Notes under the pieces: model-generated
Seen by the model: the letters and a program-made list of their open reading frames with translations, nothing else
What the model was told of the DNA's origin: nothing
Database searches by the model: none
Shown: positions 13,906 through 24,828 of the stretch, one piece after another
Layout of the letters: every line of letters starts with the position of its first letter
Numbering within the stretch: the stretch's first letter is position 1
NCBI GenBank assembly: GCA_011947345.1
Contig: JAAVTG010000525.1
Span: 124,001-188,000, forward strand
Length of the DNA stretch: 64,000 nucleotides
From: Phytophthora quininea
Lineage: Eukaryota; Oomycota; Peronosporomycetes; Peronosporales; Peronosporaceae
Reading direction: 5' to 3'
Position numbers and translations under genes: made by a program

Positions 13906-14354
13906 GAATCAGTGCCCTTGCGAAAACTTTACACACTCCAGCCGCAACTCTAAAAGCTGATTGTGTTACCTGTCGTCTCTGGTTTCTTTCCTGTTGGAAC
14001 ATCCTTCGTCGGCCGACGCATCCAGAAGCTTTTCACTCGACTTCAAAAGTGTTGTCGAGATCAACGTTTCTTATGACAAAGCACGTTTTTAGATTGTATC
14101 CTCAGACCGCGAGTTTATCTCTTTGTGCTGTTCGTTTGGCTCATTCACTGCAGTCGTTTGTCATGACGAGTATACTTTCCTGTAACATTACTTTCGTTAC
14201 GCGTTCACTCCCCGAATTAGCTGGGCCAACATATTCAGAATAGCAGGAAGTCTTGGTTGCTGCGTGAATAGCGAACGTGCATCACTTCATCAACGAACGG
14301 TTGTAGTGGGGCTGGTTGCGAGTTTCGGCGTGTGGAGTGGATGCCATCACGGTC

Positions 14355-16653
14355 ATGAAGCCGCTACCCAGCTTCGTGAAATCGATGCCGGTCATCGTGC
14401 ACCGTCCTCGACCCGTTGGTATCCCGCAACCTTTTCTGCTGCGAGACCTCAAAGAGAAGCGAAAGTTTCGGCTGCTGTCGCGAAAGCTCTTCGCTTTCAT
14501 CACTTTCGTCTGCATTTACTTGGCAGCGCTGCTTCTGGACCGCAACATCTCAGGCCGTAAGTTTTCATGCCTTTGGGATGAACTTTGTCATCATCGACTA
14601 ACTCGAGTCCTTCAACAGGATCGATTGTACAGAATATCGTCGAGACAGAATTGTTAGCGTCCTCACAGGGATCTTCGACGATGATCTTCAGCAATATTGC
14701 CAGCGCTACCGACTTCTGGGACTGGTTTACCAACTCGTTCATGAGCATCATGTACAACGGGAGTGACGGCATTACAGCGTACACGCTAGCAACACATACA
14801 GTGATCTTGGGAGGATTCAACCTGGTGCAAACGCGGTACGCTGCACTCAACTTTAGTGATCCCGAAAACAGAGGCACGAAATGCTACAGCGATTCACTAT
14901 TACTACAGAACCAAACGTGCTTCGATAACAGCGCGGAATCCATTGCGAGGTTTGGGATCACAAACGGCACCAATGCCAGCATCGCTGAATTGAAATCCCT
15001 CGACATGTTCGTGTACTCCACGAACAACGACACGGGCAGCAGTGGATTCCAGACGCTCTTCTTGCGCAGTGAAACGAGTGGAGCTAGCGAGTTCAATCGA
15101 CTGGATCTCATGCGTCAGCACGCATGGATTGACCGCCAAACCAAGCAGCTGTCGATCACTATGGCGCTATACAACTCCAACTTACGCATCCTGTCCATCG
15201 TCTACTTGACGGTTGATTTTGATCTTGCTGGTGGAGTGACGCCTTCGTCGGACGTTCTCGTCTTGAATCTCGAGCCCTACGACTTCACTTTGAGCATCAA
15301 CATCGTCCGATCGATTCTCGAGGGAATATTCGTCGCCCTGGTTGTTTATTTCGTTCTCCTCGAGCTCTGGGACGTCTGCGTTCTATCCGGTGGCAACTAC
15401 AAAACTGTACGTGCCATTGAGAACGAATCGCTCAATGATCCCCGAACTGACCGTTGTTGTTGCAGTATATCATACGATACGGCCTGACGAACAACCTCGG
15501 CGACTGGGGCAACATTTTCGTCAACGTCTCCATTATCATTTGGCGATACTGCAGCCAGAAGACGGCGGCGAGGCAGAAAATGCTGGAGCTCTCGTCGTTT
15601 GATGAGTACATCGATCCGTTGCCGCTGATGAGCTGGGACCGAATCCTGCTGGGACTCAATCTCCTCAACATACTACTGCTGACCGCCCGTGCACTCAAGT
15701 ACTTCCAAGTTACGAAAGGTGGTCGTCGTCTGATGTACAGCGTGTACGGCGCCATGCCCGAAGTGATGTCTTTCATCCCTATCTACTTTTCCGTCATCAT
15801 CGGGTATTCGTTCGCCGGCCATATGCTGTATGGCTTGAACTTTTCCGACTGGAACACGTTCCCTCGCGCGGTGTTTCGTGTCTTCGAGCTCAACTTTGGG
15901 CTGTACGATCCGGGTCCCATCTACGACCAGGGCGGCATCTTCAGCGCGATCTACATCTACTCTGGCAACTCGGTGTTCTGCATCCTCATGCTAAACGTCT
16001 TTATGGCTATTGTCATGAGCACTTGGGAGAGGTTGTCGGAGCAGGAAGCGGATCGCGCCAACGAGCAAGAGCAATACTCCCGTGATCTCGGATTCACTGA
16101 TGCTCTGTTCCTCATGGCGATGAAGGAGGACCACGTGGACGCCCTCGTCGACGTAGCATTGCAGCTGGAGGGCGTCGAGTCGATCACCAGACGAGTCTTC
16201 CTTAAAGCTTGGGACGAACTCGACGATGACGAAGTCCCCGAGTGGACCGTCAGTCGGGTGCTCGGCTGGTATTGGGACCGCGACGACGCTGCGGCGACTG
16301 CTACTGGGTTTAATGCGAACGCGCAAGCACTCGCCTCGTTCGGATCTGCTGCTGCCGTGTCCAAAGCCATGGCCAAGTTCAGTTCTGCTAGATCTAATGC
16401 TACTATCGGCAACCGATCGATGTCTCCCATGACGTACGCCGGTAAAACGTCCACTTCCGACTCTGAAAACGAAGAAGACGTCGAGATCATCCATTCAGCA
16501 CGAGATCTCGACAAGAAACCAACTGATAAACCTCCAGTCCAGACAACACCAGTCCCAAAGGTTAGTATTAGCGCCGTCGTCAACGCATTCGCCCCTCCTT
16601 CAGTACCTGGGAGACCTCCAGCAGCGAATTCCAAAGTAGGCATCGACGGGTAG
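14355..16653 (+). CDS. Polycystin-2-like (PKD2/TRPP) cation channel
   Basis: Three exons, 14355-14556, 14619-15406 and 15466-16653, join in frame to 725 residues with no frame break. The first intron carries GTAAGT, CTAAC and CAACAG. Residues about 40-60 form the first membrane helix (FITFVCIYLAALLL). A large extracytosolic loop follows, rich in N-x-S/T sites and with the PKD-type closing segment (QLSITMALYNSN, then IVYLTVDFDLAGGV). Next come five further hydrophobic helices, including ILEGIFVALVVYFVLLELWD, ILLGLNLLNILLLTARALKYFQV and FIPIYFSVIIGYSFAGHMLYG, the last leading into a re-entrant pore region (FRVFELNFGLYD) and a final helix (VFCILMLNVFMAIVMSTWE). The cytosolic tail (about 230 residues) is acidic and Ser/Thr-rich; I see no clear EF-hand. 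The family conducts cations, often in cilia or endomembranes. Confidence 0.9.
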
Positions 16654-17178
16654 CTTGCTACAATAAAATACAACATGAGTTTAGTCCACTACCAACATTA
16701 CACCCATGCACTCCCAGCGCCGCTGTATCAAGTCCTCGCAACCCACCGTCGCGTCCGACCAGCTCGCGGCGCACCAATAAGTTCGAGCAAATAAGTATGT
16801 ATTGTATCAGCAAACAACATGTAGATCGAAAGAGAGAGGTATCGTGGCACCTGATTGCATTCCGCTGAGCATCTGGAGTCGCGATAAAGGCGGTCGCGAG
16901 GCTTCATGTCTTCTGTCACCTCGCTTGGCCTTACTTGGTTTGTGTAAATGAAAAAGTAAATCGGAGCAAATTGGCCGGATCTTCCGTCGAACTCGACTGC
17001 TCCACTAAGAAAAATCACACACGAAGACAGAGAATCAAGACACGAGAGCTAAGCCCGAGCCAGAAGGCGAAGCGTGCGTTCCATCCGCAGACGCCTCTCA
17101 TCGCCGCTCGGGCTTAAACCTCGGCTGTACCATCAAACGCCATCGGCCTTGATTGTTACTTGATTGACTGGGGAAAAT
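16654..17178. other. Convergent intergenic region, no gene seen
   Basis: This is the 525 bp spacer between the stop codons of the PKD2-like and FYVE-START genes. It holds short open frames on both strands without recognisable protein content; an AATAAAAT stretch at about 16662 could act as a poly(A) signal for the channel gene. Confidence 0.4.
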
Positions 17179-18790
17179 CTATTGTGCATCGGCAACAGGT
17201 TCGTGCTCGTCCTTGTGGGCGTTGCGCGCAAGGTAGCGGCGCAAGTTGCGGATGAAGCACGACACTTCGCTGATGGAACCCTTGTGGATAAGACTGGACG
17301 GGAAGAAGCCCTTGATGTCGCAGTTCATGATCCAGATGAGACGACTCTTGAACGGGGACGTCGGGTGCGGCAGGATCAGCCAGCCCGATGGGCCGTTCTC
17401 GCCGCGGGTGATGCCCTTCTGCGTCTTCAAAATGTTCTTGCCGGCCGACATGTTGGCGATGATGTAGCCACCGCCGTCTTGGCGGCGCCAGGTGCGCGTG
17501 TTGACAAAGTCGCGGCTCGAGATCACGCCGCCCAGAGCAGGGGCCGACACCAAGTGCACCAAGTCCGTCGTTTCGTCCAGCTTGCAGATCACATTGTTCT
17601 CAGCGGCAGTCACGTTCCACGTGGAGCTGCTCTCAAAGTTCGTGTACAGTTCGTCAAACAGCTCATCGGGGAGAGCGGGATTCGCCTTCGGCCTTGTAAA
17701 TACGAGACGGCTTTCCATCCCGCGAGTAGATCGTCACATTGTCCGTGGTCGCGATCTCCTCGGTCCAGACCGAGTTGTTCTCCACCTCTGTATTGGCCAG
17801 CTCCAGCACCGTGTCCAGCGCTTTCTTTGTGCTTTCCAGCAGAGCGTCACTCTGGGCAGCCGTGATCTTCACAGCGGCGTATTTCTCCTTCTTTGCTTCC
17901 TTCTCGGCTTCCTCCGAGCTCGTGGGGGTTGTAGCAGAACTCACATCGTCGGTCGCGTCCAAGTCCATGCCACTAAACACCTTCTCGGCGTCCTCCTCGT
18001 CGTCGGTAAAGCGTCCCGACTCGCCCACTCTCAACACTACTTCATACACGTTTTTCACAAAGCCCGCCAGCAGAATCCACACGGCCGGGTTAGACAGCGC
18101 CACCTCGTCCTTGAGGAACCAAAAGGCGGCGGCGAAGCCCACGGCCGAAGCCAGCAGGAACAGTAGACTCTGCTCATCCTTCTTCACTTGCGGCTTCGGA
18201 CGCAGCGCCTCCTTCTTGAGCAGCAGTTCTTGGGTCACGCCGGGGCCTTCCGCGATCTCCGTCTTGGCGCGGAAGCGCGGCCCCATGGTCGTCTCCTCTG
18301 CCTCGTAGAGCACGGCGCTGCTGTGCGCGTGGGCCGCGCACGGGTCGCACACGCGCTGGCGCCGCGGGATCTCGCCTGGGTTGGTGGCCAGCACCATGCG
18401 CGTGCGCGAGCAGGCGTGGCAGAAAATCTCGCCGCACACGCGGCAGTGGTGGCGGCGGTTCACGAGCGAGAAGACGCGCTCGCACTTGGCGCAGGTGCGC
18501 GCGGCCGCGTCCTCCACCCATCGGCCCGAGACCGTGTCCCGCGAGGCCATGTGCATGCCGGCGGGGGACCAGCTGCTGGACGCTGTAGAGACGTTGGAGC
18601 AGGACCTGGGGCGCACGGGCAGGCGAGTGCCACCGGCGGAGACGGCCTTGGAGGCGGCGAGCTCGGCGCGGGCGGAGCGGGCCGCGCTCGGGGGCCGGAC
18701 GCACATGCTCGTGGCGATCGCTGCTGGGAGGCTGAAAGGAGCGAAGGTCAGCGAGCGAGGACAGGGCTGGTGGTAGTGAGGATGCAGCAC
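17179..18790 (-). CDS. FYVE zinc-finger and START lipid-transfer domain protein
   Basis: Starts at ATG 18790. The FYVE finger (residues about 89-150) has WVED, CAKC, RRHHCRVCG, FCHAC and CDPC, that is the full ligand set plus the WxxD and RRHHCR motifs that bind PI3P on endosomes. Around residues 195-235 there are two hydrophobic stretches (LLFLLASAVGFAAAFWFL and PAVWILLAGFVKNVYEVVL), suggesting a membrane hairpin. The START domain begins near residue 330 and ends NCDIKGFFPSSLIHKG...FIRNLRRYL, the typical C-terminal helix; START domains carry a single lipid in a hydrophobic pocket. The reading frame breaks at the GGGG run 17668-17671, within the START helix (KAEGES before, DELFDELY after), so about 535 residues are split into two open frames. 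FYVE-START proteins are an expanded family in oomycetes. A CT-rich Inr-like start lies just upstream. Confidence 0.9.
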
Positions 18791-18793
18791 TTT

Positions 18794-18813
18794 GGAGAGT
18801 GAGAGGAAGTGAG
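18794..18813 (-). promoter_or_regulatory. Inr-like initiator of the FYVE-START gene
   Basis: On the minus strand this reads CTCACTTCCTCTCACTCTCC, close to the oomycete initiator (YTCANTYY), and lies a few bases upstream of the ATG at 18790. Position and sequence fit; transcription start is inferred. Confidence 0.4.
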
Positions 18814-20240
18814 GTGATGGAAACGGGGAGCTGCTAAAGTTTGGTTGGTTTTAGAGTGCTCAAAGTAGAGATTTATTGACCCTAAAACGGGTGCATTGTT
18901 TGGATATCATCACTTTACCGACAGGTAAACGACGAATTAAGAAGATGGAAAGGGAGCTGCTGGCTGGATCGGCGTTACACCCTCTGAGGCTGTCTATTCC
19001 TTGTGCTTTGGGATTCCGCACTCAAGCACGTTTGACAACGAACGCCATGCACTTGCCTTCGACCATGCAACGCTGTTGTCCTAACGACGGCGACAAGCGG
19101 CAGCGATACTCACAGGCACGCTCGAAACGCGGCGGGGCCGTTTCGCGCGCTGTGTTCGTCGGCGACCGGAGTCAAGCGGAGACCGTGATATGGAATCACC
19201 CCACTTTATTCTTGCTGTATCCAGCGCCTCGGATACACTCCAGGGGAAACCTTGTCGCGACATGCAGACTGCATGGTGCGGTTGTTCGTCGTGGACGGAC
19301 GGACGATGACGGTCGCTCTGGACCGCGACCACGACACTGTAGCCGCAGCGATCGAGACGTTGCTGAGCGGCTGACGGTTCCTCGCTGACAGCAGGCGGAA
19401 ACCGAGTCGAGAGCTCTGCGCTCACCTGCTGCTGCAGCCCAGAGCAGGACACCTGGTGGAAGCGGGGCCCGCAGCATGCACTTGAAGCAGGATAAGACGG
19501 AAGCGGCTGGTGCAAAATGGCTGCAGCAGCTGGTCGCGGCTCGAACCAGTTCATACCGGCAAGTCTGTCATGATGATGTTGACCGCCTTGAAGCGCTTCC
19601 ACGTCGGGGTAAAAGCTATCGGCACGAGCTTTACCAGTAGCAACTTGCTGCTCGGTACCCACCTGCGAGCGGGATTTCCCTTGGTGGCGACTTCAGAACA
19701 ATGTGCTCTAGTTGGTCACGGCTTCGTCGAGTGGGCTTGGCTGGTGCTGCTGGGGTGCTGGTTGCTGCAGTTGTCGTCGAAGCTGCAGCACTTGCTGCCG
19801 CAATTGCTCAAGCTCGTCGTCAGTCCGGAGGTGGTTGCTCGCCACAACGCGTGCCGTTGACTGATTTCGAGTCACGCAGATCAAGTCAGCGTGGCGCCGG
19901 CTCCGACTTGCCGAGGAATCACGCGTTGCTGCAGCTCGCCGCACAGCCGACCAAGTGTTTGGTTCGGCTTTCCTTCGTGGAGCCATCCATTGACTTGAAC
20001 GGCGATGGCTCTCCACTGCAAGCCCGCTTTCGAGCCGCTGCTCGACTCGACTCAAGTCGGCACCCGACCAGACGGCTGGAGCCTGCCGAAACCGCACAGA
20101 TGGGATGGCAGTCCCCGCTGGTGATGACCAAAAAGACTGTCTTTTGGTGGCGTCCGGAAAGACAGGCGAAGCCGCAGTTCCGCTCGCCTCTGCTGGCCAT
20201 TTAGCGATTGCGCCTCTTCTGGACTAGCGAGTTGGTGACC
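18814..20240. other. Long intergenic region, with a possible Gln-rich coding island on the minus strand
   Basis: There is no confident gene in this 1.4 kb. On the minus strand, about 20097-19708 encodes a short coiled-coil-like stretch (TDDELEQLRQQVLQLRRQLQQ, followed by a Pro/Gln-rich tail), and 19660-19435 continues in another frame with a Pro/Ala/Gln-rich sequence. This could be part of a small regulatory protein broken by introns or base errors. No start, splice pattern or known domain is convincing. The remainder presumably holds the promoters of the two flanking divergent genes. Confidence 0.25.
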
Positions 20241-21041
20241 ATGGCAGACTACGAAGGCTACCTGCTCCTGCACGACATTGGCCGCCAAGCGGTACGCCAC
20301 CGTCAATTGCGCTTGTGTTGCAGCTTTCAATGATGCTGACGTTGTTCGATGTAGGACCCGCTGTACTTCGAGCTGGAAGGCGGCTTGCTGCAGTACTTTG
20401 ACAAGAAAGGAGGCCGCTGGATGGGCCAGTTCTCGCTCACTCGCCACCGCATCGTGGCGCAGGCGATCACCGGCGGGGTCAGTCCCAATCGCTTCTGCGT
20501 CGAGCTGTGTCCTGTGCGCTCCGTGCACGACACTGAACGCTCGTTGAAGCAGTTTCGACGGACGCGGATCGTGCTGGGCGCCTCCACCCCGGAGGTTCAG
20601 GAGCAGTGGATCCAGGCGCTGCGCACTTGGCGTCGCCGCAACTGGAAGGACACGGCGGTGATTTCCGCCTTCGACGACGAGGCCAAGGCGCTGCGGATGC
20701 TTATGATCATGTACCGGCTCGATATGAAGCTGCTGCGCTTCACGGAGCTCAACACTCTGCGCAAGGTCAACATGGACCCGGTGGTGAGCGACCCGGTGCA
20801 CTGTGACCCGACCGTGACCAAGTATCAGCCGCACCCGGCATCACTCCTGCCTGGAGCGGTCCAAGTGACCCGCTTCACCAGCCCGATCGGCTTCAAGGCA
20901 TGTACGCGAACCAGTTTGCGCTATGAAGCGGACTGTCGCTACTTTGATGAGACCTGCTCCGTGCCATTTATTGTAAACTATCTGTGGGCACGTGTGAGCG
21001 AAGACTGCAAGAATCCGTCGCCAGTGTGGATGCGTCAATAG
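20241..21041 (+). CDS. PH-domain-containing protein
   Basis: Two exons, 20241-20291 and 20355-21041, joined by a 63 nt GTACGC...GTAG intron, give 245 residues. The N-terminal half is a PH domain split by the intron: YEGYLLLHD, then LYFELEGGLLQYFDKKGG, RIVLGASTPEVQEQWIQALRTW with the conserved Trp of the C-terminal helix. The second half (from about residue 150) is not recognised; it has a few aromatic and basic residues and no membrane helix. PH domains bind phosphoinositides or proteins, so a membrane-adaptor role is inferred. It converges on the patatin-like gene at 21210. Confidence 0.82.
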
Positions 21042-21209
21042 CGTTGATAAGTGTCGTTAAGTTTAACCAAACTCACGTTTCGAGGAATCCTTCAAGAAGT
21101 CGAAGTGATCCCTTTAGGAAAGTCATGTCTTGTTTGATTTCTTTACAGTGAAAATGCATGGTAGCTACTGTAGTTTCTTTAGCTAATAAAATATGAGCTG
21201 CATGTGCAG

Positions 21210-22493
21210 CTACATGAAGCGCAGTGCGACACGATAGAGCAGCGAGTTCTGCATCAAGAATTCGTGGCATTTGATCTGGACGGACGAGCCCACCACGGGC
21301 ATGACGTGCAAGAACAGTGACAAACTCGTGATGCTGCGCACACATGATCGACAATTCTGCCAGTCTTCGGACGCCACGCGAGCAGCTTCATGAAGACCAC
21401 CCGCGATCATCACGACACCGCCCAAGAAGAACCCCGCAGCGACTAACCCCAACAACAACAGCATCGTATGTTGTAGTCCGAGCGTCGCCAATGCCACAGC
21501 AAGACCTGCCATGATAATGTTCGAGATCATCAATTTGGCGGCAGCTCCAAAGACCACAGCCTTACTGCCGGACACGATCGCTTGCAGATACAGCTCGAGG
21601 TACAGACACAAGAAGGCCAGCGGTCTCCACAGACACACAAAGAGTCCGATGAAGAGGGCGTCGAGGATGCGGTTCTCACAGCCACGGTAGCCGATCACGC
21701 GGCCGACGGTGGTGCTCCAGCCCCCGATCACGTAGTCGGCGCTCTTGTTGGGGATGAGGATATCGCGGCCGCCGGAGAGTCCGTTCTCGGCGATCCACTT
21801 GAGACCGTCCTCGTAGCCCAAGTCGAATAACCACTCGACGTCTCGAACTTCGGGCGGAATCATGGCCCACCACATCGGCACGTACGCGGACGGCTTGATG
21901 TCCGCTCCGGTGCAGTAGAATGGACTGACCGTCACGGTCTTCTCGTCGTACACCGGTTGGAAGTCGAAGATGCCGCCGTCCATGACCCACTCGCCGTTGA
22001 GTCTGAACGGCATGCCGGCGATGGGGGTAGCACAGCAAGAGGCAGCGAGGCACTCTTCTAGGTGGTGCTGAGACTCGAACGTTGTGACCCGGCGCGACGT
22101 GAGCGACGACAGCGAAGTATAGACGACCGTGAGCTGCTGCGAGGCGTTGAGTTTGCCGTATCGGTGCAGTCCGCCTTGAGCTTTCAATGTGTCCATCAAG
22201 TAGTCTCGAGCGCGGAAGAATCCTGCCAGCGATTCGTGGGCCTTGGGGATGACGTTTTTGAGCACGTGGTTGCGGATGGCGTCAAAGTTACAGTGCAGCG
22301 CCAGCCCCGTGGCGGTGAGAGCCCCAGCCGAACACCCGATGACTCGGCCATGCCTCTCCAACTCGAACTCCTGGATGGCCTTGGCGACACCAAACTCGTA
22401 CATCTTGAGGTAGCCACCGCAGGCGAACGAGAAGTCCAATTTCCTGTCGGACACTGGGGTCGAAGCGTAGCTGAAGTGGCGTCTACCGCTCAT
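21210..22493 (-). CDS. Patatin-like phospholipase with C-terminal membrane region (copy A)
   Basis: Uninterrupted frame. I choose ATG 22493 (427 residues); the frame extends upstream to 22562 but only with a GTG codon. It contains the patatin features: a glycine-rich oxyanion segment (FACGGYLKMYEFG), the nucleophile elbow GCSAG, and the DGG motif (WVMDGGIFDF) that supplies the catalytic Asp. Patatins are Ser-Asp dyad acyl hydrolases acting on phospholipids or acylglycerols. The last third has hydrophobic stretches (around ALFIGLFVCLWRPLAFLCLY and GLVAAGFFLGGVVMIAGG), so membrane association is likely. It is a tandem paralogue of the gene at 22836, in the same orientation and about 340 bp downstream of it. 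Confidence 0.86.
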   Translation of the reverse strand: MSGRRHFSYASTPVSDRKLDFSFACGGYLKMYEFGVAKAIQEFELERHGRVIGCSAGALTATGLALHCNFDAIRNHVLKNVIPKAHESLAGFFRARDYLMDTLKAQGGLHRYGKLNASQQLTVVYTSLSSLTSRRVTTFESQHHLEECLAASCCATPIAGMPFRLNGEWVMDGGIFDFQPVYDEKTVTVSPFYCTGADIKPSAYVPMWWAMIPPEVRDVEWLFDLGYEDGLKWIAENGLSGGRDILIPNKSADYVIGGWSTTVGRVIGYRGCENRILDALFIGLFVCLWRPLAFLCLYLELYLQAIVSGSKAVVFGAAAKLMISNIIMAGLAVALATLGLQHTMLLLLGLVAAGFFLGGVVMIAGGLHEAARVASEDWQNCRSCVRSITSLSLFLHVMPVVGSSVQIKCHEFLMQNSLLYRVALRFM

Positions 22494-22835
22494 TGCAATC
22501 TGTGTGTACTTGACGGTGGAAACGATTGTGAATCGCTTCTCTTCGTGGATCGGATCGTGCACTGCGTTTCTGAGCGTGTTTGGCTAGCCGTCACGGGAGG
22601 TCAACAACGACTGGCTGTTGCGTCATGAAGGGCAAGCCGTGGCGTCATGCGGGACAAACTGCAGCAAATCTCGTTCGTCTGCATGATCATTGTAGACGAA
22701 CAGGCAACGTTCTAATCGACTTCAACGTCTTTCCCGCCGGGAAAAAAAAGTTATCGGATACCATGGCAACACAGTGCTACAGTAGTCGCAATCTCGAGTG
22801 TATTTATCGTAGCAGAGTTTGAATAAAAATATGCG
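22494..22835. other. Spacer between the tandem patatin-like genes
   Basis: About 340 bp. It is expected to hold the promoter of copy A and the 3' end of copy B. A minus-strand AT-rich patch lies near 22810-22840. No further gene is seen. Confidence 0.4.
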
Positions 22836-24086
22836 CTACACAAAGTGCATCGCGACGCGATACACGAGCGAGTGCTCCAGCAGGTACTTGTGGCGCTTGA
22901 TCTCGACGGACGAGCCCACCACGGGCAGCGAGTTGAGGAACAGCGACAGACTCGTGATGCTGCGCATGCACGACCGGCACTTCTGCCAGTCCTGAGACGC
23001 CACGCGGGCAGCTTCGTGCAAGCCTCCGACGAGCAGCACGACGCCGCCCAAGAAGAACCCAGCGGTCGTCAACCCCAGCAGGAACAGCATCGTGTGCTGC
23101 AGTCCGAGCGTGGCGAGAGTCATCGCCAGCGCAGCCATGATGATGTTCGAGATCAGGAGCTTCGCCGCGGCTCCGAAGACCACGGCCTTGCCTCCCGATA
23201 CGATGGCTTGCAGATACAGCTCAAAGTAGAGACACACGAAGGTGAGCGGTCTCCACAGACACACAAAGAGCCCCACAAACAGCGCGTCCAACACGTGGCT
23301 CTCGCATCCACGGTAGCCAATGACCCGGCCCACCGTGGTGTTCCAGCCGTCTGCAACGTAGTCTGCGCTTTTGTTGGGGATGACGACCTCGCGGTCTCCT
23401 GCCAGTTTCTTGTCCGCGATCCACTTGAGTCCGTCCTCGTAGCCCAAGTCAAAGAGCCACGCGACGTCTTTCACGCCAGGCGGGATGAGCGCCCACCACA
23501 TCGGCACGTAGGCCGAGGGTTTAATGTCTGCGCCCGTGCAGTAGAACGGGCTGATGGTGACCGTCTTGTCGTCGTAGACTGGCTGGAAGTCCAACATGCC
23601 GCCGTCCATGACCCACTCGCCCTTGAGGCGGAACGGCAGCCCGGCGATGGGTGGGGCACAGCAGGACGCCAGCAAGCTCTCCTCGAGCTGCTTCTCGGAC
23701 GTGAACGTCGTGACGCGGCGGGATTTGAGCGCCGACAGCGACGTGTACACCACTGTGAGCTGCTGCGACTGGTTAACCTCCTCGAATTGGTGCAGACCGC
23801 CGTGCTTGGTCAGCGTGTCGCGCAGGTACGGACGCACGCGGAAGTAGCCGGCCAAGGACGCGTGCGCCTTGGGCACGACGTTCTGCAGCACGTGGTCGCG
23901 GATGTGGTCGAAGTTGCAGTGCAGCGCCAGCCCCGTGGCGGCCAGCGCGCCGGCCGAGCAGCCGATGACGCGGCCGTTGCGCTCCAAACCGAACTCCTGG
24001 ATGGCCTTGGCCACCCCGAACTCGTACATCTTGAGCCACCCGCCGCACGCGAACGAGAAGTCCATCGACGGCTCGGTCTGCTCCAT
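22836..24086 (-). CDS. Patatin-like phospholipase with C-terminal membrane region (copy B)
   Basis: ATG 24086, 416 residues, unbroken. Visible catalytic residues are Ser44 in GCSAG and Asp161 in MDGG; the oxyanion glycines are at 15-16 (ACGGWLK). The protein is strongly similar to copy A along its whole length, including the motifs SPFYCTGADIKPSAYVPMWW and PNKSADYV and the membrane-spanning C-terminal third. It differs in the extreme N-terminus, which is shorter here. Ser-Asp acyl hydrolase activity on membrane lipids is inferred from the family. The pair arose by tandem duplication; third positions are clearly diverged, so this is much older than the thioesterase array further right. Confidence 0.88.
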   Translation of the reverse strand: MEQTEPSMDFSFACGGWLKMYEFGVAKAIQEFGLERNGRVIGCSAGALAATGLALHCNFDHIRDHVLQNVVPKAHASLAGYFRVRPYLRDTLTKHGGLHQFEEVNQSQQLTVVYTSLSALKSRRVTTFTSEKQLEESLLASCCAPPIAGLPFRLKGEWVMDGGMLDFQPVYDDKTVTISPFYCTGADIKPSAYVPMWWALIPPGVKDVAWLFDLGYEDGLKWIADKKLAGDREVVIPNKSADYVADGWNTTVGRVIGYRGCESHVLDALFVGLFVCLWRPLTFVCLYFELYLQAIVSGGKAVVFGAAAKLLISNIIMAALAMTLATLGLQHTMLFLLGLTTAGFFLGGVVLLVGGLHEAARVASQDWQKCRSCMRSITSLSLFLNSLPVVGSSVEIKRHKYLLEHSLVYRVAMHFV

Positions 24087-24828
24087 AATGGCCGGGTGGT
24101 TGCTGCGACTCGACTCGATTTACGACTGAGGTTCCACTGGCTCAAACGCCGTTGATCAAGATGGGTCGGTGGCGGCAGTACAAAATATGGCACGGAACAG
24201 CGACAGTATCGGCTACATTCGGTGGCAGCAGCACGCGATTTTGGGATGGGATGTCACGAAAGGTCGCGAACTGGAACATCGACGGCCAAGTGTCATGCGA
24301 CCAAAGGTCGCGCGAGAAACGGCTCGATGGTGTGCACCACATCATTAGGATGGAATGCGTGGAGGTCTGCATTTGTCGCGACTCGAATTGCCGCAGCTGT
24401 TCATGCACGCAAGCTATAATACTAGTGTCGAGTTCGCCACGCAGCCCTGACCTCAGGACTGGCGGCGCTCATTCCAACAAGACCATAAGGTTTCAGTACT
24501 GCAGCAAGCCATGCGGTACGAAAAGATCCCGCACCGCCACATCACTTGCCTGACAGGCTGTCACGAGATTGGATTCTCCGTCTCGGCATCAAATCGCACA
24601 CAGACTCCTGTCGGCACCGCAGACTGCGGCGCAGTCTCCGCGAAATGCTTCGTCGCGGATCCGGTTCTTGGCCCGACAACCAGTTCCTGGCAGTTGGACC
24701 AGACTTGGTGTGGATTTTCTCGCCACGAGGGACTCGAACTGAGGATGGCTACCTCCCTTAGTCGAATCCCCCTGCCACTAAACAACTCGCCCCCAACGGC
24801 CAAGTTTAGATTGCTCTGGGGGACGACG
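24087..24828. other. Divergent intergenic region, no gene seen
   Basis: This 740 bp spacer separates the patatin copy B start and the exchanger start. The open frames in it (for example upstream and in frame with the exchanger from 24511) carry no recognisable content. It should hold both promoters. Confidence 0.4.

Noticed and set aside
22845..24155. A 436-codon open frame on the plus strand
   Set aside because: It lies exactly opposite patatin copy B, has His/Arg/Gln-rich shadow composition and no motif.
24690..24790. tRNA-like T-arm (GGACTCGAACTG on the plus strand)
   Set aside because: The stem bases next to the TTCGAGT loop do not pair and no acceptor or anticodon arm can be folded around it.
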